Positions 54,754 to 62,270 of a stretch of DNA of 64,000 bases are shown piece by piece. Source of the stretch: Arachidicoccus terrestris (lineage in GTDB: Bacteria > Bacteroidota > Bacteroidia > Chitinophagales > Chitinophagaceae); NCBI RefSeq assembly GCF_020042345.1, contig NZ_CP083387.1:62001-126000 (forward strand), given 5' to 3'. Position 1 is the stretch's first letter, and every line of letters begins with the position of its first letter. A program made the translations under genes and the position numbers. The notes beneath the pieces are model-generated. The model did no database searches. It was not told the origin of the DNA and saw only the letters and a list, made by a program, of their open reading frames with translations.

Positions 54754-57700
54754 ATGAAAGAAAACCAATACAAGCAGAGCTGGAAAATACCGACAGCAGC
54801 CACTGCGCCCCGACACTGGATGCAGACGGTACTGCTGCCAGTGGTATTATTCTATTTTTCTCAGAAAGTTTCTGGACAGTCAACCTATTTCCGGCACTAT
54901 CAGGTAGAAGACGGCCTCTCCAATAACACCGTCTTTTGTTCAGTACTGGACCGGCACGGCTTTTTATGGCTGGGCACCAAAGACGGACTGGACTGTTTCA
55001 GCGGATACAATTTTAAAGAATACAGCCACGGAGACCAGCCACATCAGCTAAAGGACAGTTATATCAGAAGCCTTTTTCTGGACACTTCCGGCCTGCGTGA
55101 TATCCTGCTGGTCGGTACCCGTATCGGGGTATTCCGTTTTGATCCATTAAAAGAGCAGTTTGATTTTATATTAAAGACCGGCGGTGAGGTGGATGGCATG
55201 GTAAAAGATAATACTGGGCATTTATGGGTAATTGCCCACAAAAAACTTATCTGCCAGGATCTTGGCAGCGGCAGCGTTGTGTCCATACCTTCCCTGACCC
55301 ATCTGGAAGCCACCGCCCTCTGTAAAACACCGGACGGAAGTGTCTGGGTAGCCACGGCATCCGGCAGTATAAATCGCCTGGTTCAAAATGCCGAGGGAGA
55401 TTATCAGCGACTTGAAAGCTACGATATATTTGCCGGTGCCGGCCAGCTGAATCCAAAATGGATTGAGCGCATTTGCGCCATGAAAGACGGCCGTATTCTG
55501 ATCGGCACGTCCAATTACGGCGCAAAGCTTTTCGATCCGAAAAATGGATCTGTCCGCTCATTGATTACCTATAACAGCGAGAAAAACGGCATCTTTGCCC
55601 GTGATTTCAAAGAAGTGGGAGATTCCGTCATTTGGATCGGCACTGAATCCGGCATCTACATCTATCATCTCCCAACAGGCACTTATAAGAACCTCACCCA
55701 AAAAACAGGGGACGCTTATTCTCTAAGTGACAACGCCGTATATACGCTCACCGTAGACCGGGAAGGCGGCATCTGGGCCGGCACCTATTCGGGAGGGCTT
55801 AATTACTACCCGCATCCATACAGTAATTTTGAAAAATACTACAGCGGACAGGGAGATGAGAATGCCCTCTCAGGCAATGTGGTCCGGGAAATCTGCCAGG
55901 ACAGTAGCGGTGATCTGTGGATCGGCACCGAAGACGGAGGGCTGAACCGACTGAACCCGACCACGGGCAAAATCCGGCATTTTAAGGCAACCGGAAACCC
56001 TTCCGACATTAGCTATCCGAATATTCATGGCCTGTTGAGTTATGGGGACACACTACTGATCGGCACTTTCGAACACGGTCTGGATGTACTGAACCTTACA
56101 ACGGGAAAAGTAACCGGTCACTTTCCGGATCAGGCAAGACAGGCCGGCCGCGAAACGGTGCTTAAAAGTAATTTTATCGTAACCATTTGCCGCAGTCTGG
56201 ACGGAGCGGTTTATCTGGGTACCCGCCTTGGCTTATACCGGTTCTACCCGGATAAAAACTCCGCCGGAAATTATTTTGAGTCGATTGTTCCCGAGCTGGC
56301 TGCCGCCTTTATACACACGCTTATGGTGGACAGTAAAGGCAGGATCTGGATCGGCACCATGGGCAGCGGCCTTTATAGTTATGACCCTGGTACCGGGGCG
56401 GTTCAAAAATTTACGCATGCCAGGGATCGTGGCAGTTCTGTCAGCAATAACTGGATTACGACTACTTTTGAAGACAGCAGGGGCAGACTCTGGGTAGGTA
56501 CGGAAGGTGGCGGACTTTGTCTACAGCATAAAAACAATCCACAGGTTTTCACCTGCTATACCACCCAGGACGGGCTGCCCAGCAACACGGTTTATAAAAT
56601 CCTTGAAGACAATCAGGGCTATCTCTGGCTGACCACCTCCAGAGGACTGGTCCACTTCAATACCGCAACCGGTAAAAAGGAAATCTTTACCACTGCCAAC
56701 GGCTTGCTCAGTGACCAGTTTAATTATAATTCGGGGTTTAAGGACCTAAAGGGCAGATTATATTTTGGCTGTGTAAAAGGTCTGATCAGTTTTGATCCGG
56801 CCAGTTTTTCGCGGTCCACATTTACGGCACCGCTTTATATCACATCCATACAGGCAGAGGGAAAGGAGATAGCGACCTGGAATGACCTGCTCAATAGTAA
56901 ACTCTCAGAAGACAGCAACAGGGATATGAGCCCTCATTACATCGAAATCCCTCACCGCAAATCTTCCATCACCATTGAATTCGCGGCACTTTCTTATACG
57001 GCACCGGAAATGATCCAGTACCAGTACAAACTCGAAGGTTTGGATAAAAACTGGACCTATCTAAGCAGTAACAGGAAGGTGTACTTTACCAACCTTTCTC
57101 CTGGCACCTATACTTTTAAGGTTAAATCGACCAATGTCAGCGGAAAATGGAATCCTAAAGAAACTATTCTATACCTCCGCATACTGCCGACCTTCTGGGA
57201 AAGTAATCTGGCAATCGCACTGTATGTGCTGACCGGTCTGGGCATTGCCCTGTTTTTATTCAGGAGTTATCACGACCGCGTCCGGGAAAAAAACAAAAGG
57301 CTGGTAGAACACATGGCCTATGTCAAGGAGAAAGAACTCTACGAAGCGAAAATTGACTTCTTTACCCATGTAACCCATGAGATTAAAACACCGCTGACCC
57401 TCATAAAAGCGCCGCTGGAAAAGATTACCAAACACATCGATCAGTATCCGGGAATACAAAAATATATCCGGATGATTCAACGCAACGCCACCCGGCTGAT
57501 TGCTTTGAGCGAGCAATTGCTGGATTTCAGAAAAGCGGAGGTTGCCGGCTACCCGTTGCATAAAGAAGCGGTGGACATGCGCGGCCTGCTTCAGGAAATC
57601 AGTCAGGATTTTACCGCACTGGCCAGGGAAAGAGGAATCAGATTCAAAATGCATCTGCCGGATAAACCGGCTGTTACGTGGGCCGATAAAGACGCCATCA

Positions 57701-58023
57701 CTAAAATCTTGACCAATTTGCTGGACAACGGTACGAAATATGCAGCATCCGTATTAGAAGCCGGACTGCAAACAGATGACGTCGATGGCCGCCGGCTGGT
57801 CTTTTATACACTTAATGACGGGCCGCTTATCGACCAGGCAGATCAGCAAAGAATTTTTGAACCTTTTGTCCGACTGGATACAGCTAAAAGCAGTTCCGGA
57901 GCGGGACTCGGGCTCTCACTTTGCAGAACACTGGCGAATCTGCACGGAGGCACGCTAACACTGCACCGGTCAACTGCCGGTTTCAATAAATTCATCTTAA
58001 CTTTACCTGTACAACACGTGTAA
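54754..58023 (+). CDS. sensor histidine kinase of the HTCS type, without attached receiver
   Basis: Glycan sensor of 1089 residues. A signal/membrane segment lies at about 26-41. Two seven-bladed propeller-like repeat arrays (many LWIGT and GLNRLNP-type repeats) fill about 45-700, followed by a Y_Y_Y domain at about 725-808, a membrane helix at about 816-836, HisKA with H875 in THEIKT, and an HATPase domain with NLLDNGTKYA, IFEPFVRLD and GAGLGLSL. The ATPase G1 region reads LNDGPLI rather than the common DxGxG. Usual HTCS proteins continue into receiver and AraC domains; here the frame stops at 58023 and those domains are in the next gene. Confidence 0.95.
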   Translation: MKENQYKQSWKIPTAATAPRHWMQTVLLPVVLFYFSQKVSGQSTYFRHYQVEDGLSNNTVFCSVLDRHGFLWLGTKDGLDCFSGYNFKEYSHGDQPHQLKDSYIRSLFLDTSGLRDILLVGTRIGVFRFDPLKEQFDFILKTGGEVDGMVKDNTGHLWVIAHKKLICQDLGSGSVVSIPSLTHLEATALCKTPDGSVWVATASGSINRLVQNAEGDYQRLESYDIFAGAGQLNPKWIERICAMKDGRILIGTSNYGAKLFDPKNGSVRSLITYNSEKNGIFARDFKEVGDSVIWIGTESGIYIYHLPTGTYKNLTQKTGDAYSLSDNAVYTLTVDREGGIWAGTYSGGLNYYPHPYSNFEKYYSGQGDENALSGNVVREICQDSSGDLWIGTEDGGLNRLNPTTGKIRHFKATGNPSDISYPNIHGLLSYGDTLLIGTFEHGLDVLNLTTGKVTGHFPDQARQAGRETVLKSNFIVTICRSLDGAVYLGTRLGLYRFYPDKNSAGNYFESIVPELAAAFIHTLMVDSKGRIWIGTMGSGLYSYDPGTGAVQKFTHARDRGSSVSNNWITTTFEDSRGRLWVGTEGGGLCLQHKNNPQVFTCYTTQDGLPSNTVYKILEDNQGYLWLTTSRGLVHFNTATGKKEIFTTANGLLSDQFNYNSGFKDLKGRLYFGCVKGLISFDPASFSRSTFTAPLYITSIQAEGKEIATWNDLLNSKLSEDSNRDMSPHYIEIPHRKSSITIEFAALSYTAPEMIQYQYKLEGLDKNWTYLSSNRKVYFTNLSPGTYTFKVKSTNVSGKWNPKETILYLRILPTFWESNLAIALYVLTGLGIALFLFRSYHDRVREKNKRLVEHMAYVKEKELYEAKIDFFTHVTHEIKTPLTLIKAPLEKITKHIDQYPGIQKYIRMIQRNATRLIALSEQLLDFRKAEVAGYPLHKEAVDMRGLLQEISQDFTALARERGIRFKMHLPDKPAVTWADKDAITKILTNLLDNGTKYAASVLEAGLQTDDVDGRRLVFYTLNDGPLIDQADQQRIFEPFVRLDTAKSSSGAGLGLSLCRTLANLHGGTLTLHRSTAGFNKFILTLPVQHV

Positions 58024-58024
58024 C

Positions 58025-58031
58025 AAAGGAG
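58025..58031 (+). promoter_or_regulatory. Shine-Dalgarno of the response-regulator gene
   Basis: AAAGGAG lies 9 bases before the ATG at 58041 and just overlaps the end of the kinase stop region. It supports a true independent start rather than a sequencing frameshift in a fused HTCS gene. Confidence 0.75.
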
Positions 58032-58040
58032 AAAGAAAAC

Positions 58041-58823
58041 ATGCAGGCAACGGCGACACATAAACACACAATCCTGATTGTAGACGACAATACGGAAATA
58101 CTGGAATTTTTACAAGATGACCTGGAAGAGCAGTATACGATTCTCACGGCTACTTCTGTTAAAAAGGCGCTCCCTTATTTTGAGCAGGAAATGATTACAC
58201 TTGTGATCAGCGACATATTGATGCCGGAAACAGATGGGCTGGAATTTTGTTGTATGATCAAATCAAATATTGAACTCAGCCATATCCCGGTCATTCTATT
58301 AACTGCAAAAAATGGTGTTCCGGCAAAAATAGAGGGCCTGGAGCAAGGCGCAGACGCCTACATTGAAAAGCCATTCTCTCCCGAGCATCTGCAGGTCCAG
58401 ATTGCTAACCTGCTGAGTAATAGACACCGGCTTCGCTCCTACTTTTCCAGTTTCCCCCTTTCCACCATTCACAGCATGGCACATAGCTCCGCAGATGAAC
58501 AGTTTTTAAATAAACTGCACCAGGTAATCGTACAACACCTGGATGATCCGGATCTGGATGTTGACCTGCTATCCACCAAGCTTTTCATCAGCAAACCAAC
58601 TTTATACAGAAAGATCAAATCTATTGCCGATATGACACCCGGCGAACTGATTACTGTCACCCGTCTAAAAAAATCTGCAGAATACCTGGCGGAGCAGAAA
58701 TACAGTATTACAGAGATATCTGTTATGGTGGGCTTTAACTCTGCCACCCATTTTGGGCGTTGTTTTCAGAAGCAGTTTGGAATGAGCCCCAGTAAGTTTT
58801 TGATACAAGGACAATCAGAATAA
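58041..58823 (+). CDS. response regulator with receiver and AraC-type DNA-binding domains
   Basis: DNA-binding half of the two-gene glycan sensor, 260 residues. The receiver spans about 10-125, with the phospho-acceptor D58 in VISDILMPETDG, acidic pair in IVDDN, and the Lys in YIEKPFSP. A two-helix-turn-helix AraC domain fills about 155-256 (FISKPTLYRKIKSIADMTP and SATHFGRCFQKQFGMSPSKF). It starts 17 bases after the kinase stop, in another frame, so it is co-transcribed. It is expected to activate the divergent susC-to-GH115 operon. Confidence 0.95.
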   Translation: MQATATHKHTILIVDDNTEILEFLQDDLEEQYTILTATSVKKALPYFEQEMITLVISDILMPETDGLEFCCMIKSNIELSHIPVILLTAKNGVPAKIEGLEQGADAYIEKPFSPEHLQVQIANLLSNRHRLRSYFSSFPLSTIHSMAHSSADEQFLNKLHQVIVQHLDDPDLDVDLLSTKLFISKPTLYRKIKSIADMTPGELITVTRLKKSAEYLAEQKYSITEISVMVGFNSATHFGRCFQKQFGMSPSKFLIQGQSE

Positions 58824-58891
58824 CAAGAAAATAGCGGCAGTACAGACTATAGATAATAACTTCAGCCGTTATTAAGCAATAATTATCAATA

Positions 58892-58913
58892 TTTATTGCT
58901 CGTTTGCAATAAA
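58892..58913 (+). terminator. small AT-rich hairpin after the response-regulator gene
   Basis: TTTATTGC (58892-58899) and GCAATAAA (58906-58913) pair perfectly around a 6-base loop and are preceded by a further partial copy (GCAATAA). It is a weak terminator or a site in the sigma-gene promoter region. Confidence 0.35.
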
Positions 58914-58944
58914 AGATTATTTTGCATCAAATCTATATGCCGCA

Positions 58945-59499
58945 TTGAGTTATCACCCAATAAATAATGAAACAGATCTGGTCGTCTCTTTAAAAAAGAG
59001 AGAGGAATCTGCCTACAGTTATTTGTATGATCACTACAGTGCAGCGCTTTATGGTTTCATACTTCAGATCACCTCTGAGCAGGAATTGGCGAAGGATATA
59101 TTGCAGGACGTTTTTATAAAAGCATTTCAGAAAATAGATCTGTATGACGGACAAAAGGGCGGCCTGTACACATGGCTTACACAGATCGCTCGTAATACGG
59201 CCATTGATAAATTAAGATCCAAACAATATCAGAAAGGGCAGCGGACCTTCCCTCTGGATGAGGAAAAGATCGCCAACAGCGAAGAAGGCGGAACAGTCGT
59301 GCCCAATATGGATCATCTCGGCATAGACAAAGTATTGGTGGAATTAGATGAAACACATAAGAAAATAATAGATCTTGCATACTTCCACGGGTTTACGCAG
59401 CATGAAATCGCGAAAGAAATGGGCATGCCCATCGGAACAGTAAAAACCAAGGTGCGGAGTGCATTGATTCAGTTAAGAAAATTATTAAATATAGTATAG
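58945..59499 (+). CDS. ECF-type sigma-70 family sigma factor
   Basis: Alternative sigma factor of 184 residues. Region 2 covers about 20-85 (LYDHYSAALYGFIL, LAKDILQDVFIKAFQKID, GGLYTWLTQIARNTAIDKLRS in pieces). Region 4 covers about 130-182 with the HTH TQHEIAKEMGMPIGTVKTKVRSAL. The start is a TTG at 58945, since no ATG precedes the conserved region in frame. An RskA-type anti-sigma gene follows 6 bases later, indicating an SigK/RskA-like pair independent of SusC/FecR signalling. Target promoters are unknown. Confidence 0.92.
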   Translation: MSYHPINNETDLVVSLKKREESAYSYLYDHYSAALYGFILQITSEQELAKDILQDVFIKAFQKIDLYDGQKGGLYTWLTQIARNTAIDKLRSKQYQKGQRTFPLDEEKIANSEEGGTVVPNMDHLGIDKVLVELDETHKKIIDLAYFHGFTQHEIAKEMGMPIGTVKTKVRSALIQLRKLLNIV

Positions 59500-59505
59500 C
59501 GAATT

Positions 59506-60321
59506 TTGGATTTAAAAGATTACATATCATCTGGTGTCCTGGAGAACTTTGTTCTCGGTCTGCTCTCTGAAAATGAGCGCAGTGGGGTCATGCACATGAT
59601 GAAACTTCATCCTGAGGTGGCTGACTATGTCCGTTCTCTTGAGCATACACTGGAGCGCTACGGTCAACTCCATGCAGCCGTGCCTCCCGGTGAACTAAAG
59701 TCTGCTATAATGGATCGCATCAGGGCGCAGAAAGAAGAAGTGGAAGCCCATCAACTTATTGCCCCGAGACCGGAGCATAATGTAAGTCTTTGGCGGAAGC
59801 TGGCGATAGCGGGTATGGTTCTATTACTGTGCAGTATTGGTCTGAACATATATTTGGGATCCAAAAACAACAGAAAAGACGTGAGGATTCAACATCTGTC
59901 TGAGCAACGGCAGCGACTGGTAACCGATAGTCTGCAGACACGTCAACGCCTTATCCAGTCGGAAAGACAAATAGCCTTGCTGTCTGACCCGGATCTTCAG
60001 CCTATTACCATGAACGGCGTTAAGCAACATCCTGGCATCAAAGCAACCGTTTACTGGAGTCCAGATAACAGAACAGTTTTCCTAAGCAATTCTGAGCTTC
60101 CCGATATCCCGGCGGGTAAGGCTTATCAGCTATGGGCCATTATTGATGGAAAGCCCGTTGATCTGGGCCTTTACACACCAAAAGACGAGGAGCACCTTCC
60201 CATTCAAATGAAAAATACAAAGGCAGGAAAAGTCCAGGCTTTTGCCATAACTTTAGAAAAAGAAGGGGGTAGCCCGACACCTACCATGGAGCAGATGTAT
60301 GTCATGGGTCCCGTTTTATAG
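59506..60321 (+). CDS. RskA-type anti-sigma factor
   Basis: Inner-membrane regulator of the preceding ECF sigma factor, 271 residues. It opens at a TTG with DLKDYISSGVLENFVLGLLS, the typical sigma-binding start of this group. One membrane helix lies at about 92-113, a heptad-like, Gln/Arg-rich stretch at about 120-160, and the periplasmic RskA domain from about 165 (IKATVYWSPDNRTVFLSNSELPDIPAGKAYQLWAI in pieces). Both genes of the pair use TTG starts, which would keep expression low and matched. Release probably needs periplasmic cleavage. Confidence 0.92.
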   Translation: MDLKDYISSGVLENFVLGLLSENERSGVMHMMKLHPEVADYVRSLEHTLERYGQLHAAVPPGELKSAIMDRIRAQKEEVEAHQLIAPRPEHNVSLWRKLAIAGMVLLLCSIGLNIYLGSKNNRKDVRIQHLSEQRQRLVTDSLQTRQRLIQSERQIALLSDPDLQPITMNGVKQHPGIKATVYWSPDNRTVFLSNSELPDIPAGKAYQLWAIIDGKPVDLGLYTPKDEEHLPIQMKNTKAGKVQAFAITLEKEGGSPTPTMEQMYVMGPVL

Positions 60322-60759
60322 TAAACCTCTATAGCCTGATGAGGCATTATCTGAAAAAGCTCAGACCGGTACACCAAGTCTGTGTTGAACAGGATTTGAA
60401 TCATAAGGCCTTTCCCACCTAAGTGCTATGGTTGTTCAAGTCTCTTAAATTTTTTTTATCAGTTCAAATCAGTGGAGCCTGATGAGGCGAATAGCCGATT
60501 CTGTTTTTAAAATAAAGCAAAAGGCAAGGCTTAATTTGCTTGTACGCGGCTACAAATTCATCATCCAGCAATTCCCCTCGGCTGATGCAGCTTTTTTTTG
60601 TTATGATAAGGATACTTATAAAGGCAGATAGCATTGCTTACAGGCTGCATTTTCACAAATGCAGGGCGTCGCTTCAATACATGAAATAACGCCCTGACTT
60701 CAACACCTATGTTACATGATTGCAAAAGAGTTCTAATTTTTTGCCGGTTATTTTAGCGG
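60322..60759. other. convergent intergenic region
   Basis: About 438 bases without a recognised gene. It contains a 13-base direct repeat AGCCTGATGAGGC (60333-60345 and 60476-60488), poly-T tracts at about 60449-60457 and 60590-60598, and an 8-base inverted repeat described separately. No tRNA structure could be built from the T-loop-like sequences here. Confidence 0.4.
60662..60696. terminator. terminator-like inverted repeat downstream of globin-like gene
   Basis: CAGGGCGT (60662-60669) pairs perfectly with ACGCCCTG (60689-60696) over a 19-base loop. It lies 64 bases after the stop of the leftward globin-like gene. There is no clear U-run. Confidence 0.4.
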
Positions 60760-61383
60760 CTAATCGGCATCAGAGGCGATATCGCCTTCCGTAGTATATA
60801 ACAACGCGCCTAGCTGGCCGATAACGCTTGCAGGAACATCCAAGGATTGAGCAGCCTGAGCAACATCTCCCACAAAGATATCAAAATCGGCTTTCGTGCT
60901 TGTTGGATGGTCATCTGACCCGAATCTGGCAAAGGTTGCATGGTTATGAACCGTCTTCATATCCGGCCCTTTATAGACATTTTGCTTACTGACCGCTGTC
61001 TGGACAAAATCGGTGAATGAGTTTAATAGATGGGCCAGCCCAGTGGTATTACCATCCCCAACCTCGGCAAGTAATGTAGGAAAATAAACTGCCAGACGGT
61101 TGTCGGATGCAATGACACCGAGCGCTTTATTGACTACCGTTCTGATGGCCAGGCGGCCGGCCTGTATCTTTTGCCCTTCATTATCCGGATCGTTGATCAT
61201 TTTTGTGCCCTGACCGGCAACCTGTCCTTTCGCTCCCTGAATAAACCAGCCTAAGGTATCATACAGTGGTGTGGAAGGGATAACGGTCATATCGTTTTTA
61301 TCATTGCTGTGACATGCGCCGAAAAGCAGAAGAATGCAAGTGAAAGGAACCACGAAAAGACCGATTTTTGATCTGGTTTTCAT
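60760..61383 (-). CDS. lipoprotein with group-1 truncated-haemoglobin-like domain
   Basis: Exported haem protein candidate, 207 residues, signal ending in LLFGAC (Cys24). Segments line up with group-1 truncated globins such as mycobacterial HbN: PLYDTLG with the family's IYDKIGG start; IRTVVNKALGVIASDNRLAVYF with helix B/C; YKGPDMKTVHNH with the YTGxxMKQVH motif, making H146 the probable proximal haem ligand; and FDIFVGDVAQAAQSLDVPASVIGQ in pieces with helices G/H. It has an insertion of about 30 residues after YDTLG and another after the proximal His. The B10 Tyr appears to be Leu88, implying a different distal pocket. Probably second gene of an operon with the membrane protein 39 bases upstream. 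Confidence 0.72.
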   Translation of the reverse strand: MKTRSKIGLFVVPFTCILLLFGACHSNDKNDMTVIPSTPLYDTLGWFIQGAKGQVAGQGTKMINDPDNEGQKIQAGRLAIRTVVNKALGVIASDNRLAVYFPTLLAEVGDGNTTGLAHLLNSFTDFVQTAVSKQNVYKGPDMKTVHNHATFARFGSDDHPTSTKADFDIFVGDVAQAAQSLDVPASVIGQLGALLYTTEGDIASDAD

Positions 61384-61422
61384 ACTACTGATTTTTATTG
61401 ATTTGTAATTGAGGTATATATT

Positions 61423-61863
61423 TTAATTGATGGTTTTAGAAATAACAGACGTTAATTTCCCATAGAATGAATTATTATCCATAACCGGGCAGCCTTTTTT
61501 CAGATCATCAGCGGAGACAGTATACCGTTTCGCTCCATCAGACCGCTGCCCGAAAACCTCATTATATATTTTTTGAGTATTGTTTAACCGGTTATCGAAC
61601 GTGTAGACAACATTATGATGCTGCTTACTGAAATAGGCAGTCTTTACACCGCTTTGCGACAGAAGTTCTTTCTTTACCCTGCTTATCTGCATGCTGTCCA
61701 GGGTAGCGGGAAAATCGATTCTGGCCATTTGAGTATGCTCAAAGGGTAATGGCCCCCGGTGATAAACCATTACAGCTATATGAACCACTAGCGTCAAAAA
61801 CAATAAAAACCCCAGTGATAAAAGGCCCAAAATTGTCCACTTAATTTTCTTCCGCATGTGCAT
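61423..61863 (-). CDS. membrane-anchored protein with ferredoxin-fold (HMA-like) domain
   Basis: Unknown protein of 146 residues. A basic N-terminus and one long membrane helix at about 8-35 are followed by a periplasmic or cytoplasmic domain with a plausible beta-alpha-beta-beta-alpha-beta order (MARIDFP, SRVKKELLSQSGVKTAYF, NVVYTFD, TQKIYNEVFG). This resembles heavy-metal-associated domains but lacks the CxxC metal site; the only Cys is in KKGCPV. It is the first gene of a two-gene unit with the globin-like lipoprotein. A link to haem or metal delivery is speculative. Confidence 0.62.
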   Translation of the reverse strand: MHMRKKIKWTILGLLSLGFLLFLTLVVHIAVMVYHRGPLPFEHTQMARIDFPATLDSMQISRVKKELLSQSGVKTAYFSKQHHNVVYTFDNRLNNTQKIYNEVFGQRSDGAKRYTVSADDLKKGCPVMDNNSFYGKLTSVISKTIN

Positions 61864-62270
61864 ATTTCCATAGATTTAACCGGTGATCATTATATTGACG
61901 TTACCAAATATCCGCCCCGAAGTGCTTCTTTTTGGGGAAGCCACCTATAATAGATACGAATAATGATGAAGGTTGGATTTCACTATGGCCCTTTTTCTTG
62001 AATATTTTTTTACGTAGGAAAAAATATAGCGGGATCAAAACCCAACAATAAAGTGACAATCAATAGGTAATAATGACATTTAACTTCCTAAAACCCTTCC
62101 TTATCTGTGAACATCTGCAATAAATGACGATCTGTGATAACAACATCAATAGCTATAACAAAGAGGCCTATCTATAAAAGCGGGCGCGGTGCTCGCTTTT
62201 ATAGATAGGCCTCTTTGTATTCTTCACTCATTTGCTATAAAATACAACCCGGGAAACACCTCTCTCAAGG
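61864..62270. other. intergenic region with strong hairpin
   Basis: About 407 bases without a recognised gene. It holds the promoter side of the leftward globin-like operon and, near the susD end, a 23-base perfect inverted repeat described separately. Confidence 0.5.
62161..62217 (-). terminator. 23-base perfect hairpin downstream of susD
   Basis: Arms 62161-62183 and 62195-62217 are perfectly complementary with an 11-base loop. The hairpin begins 53 bases after the susD stop on the minus strand. It most likely ends the susC/D transcript and insulates the globin-like operon. Its length exceeds a normal terminator, so a small mobile-repeat origin is an alternative. Confidence 0.65.

Noticed and set aside
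60380-60480. T-loop-like TTCAAATC sequences suggesting a tRNA
   Set aside because: The flanking bases do not form a T-stem or acceptor stem, and no D-arm or anticodon arm fits.
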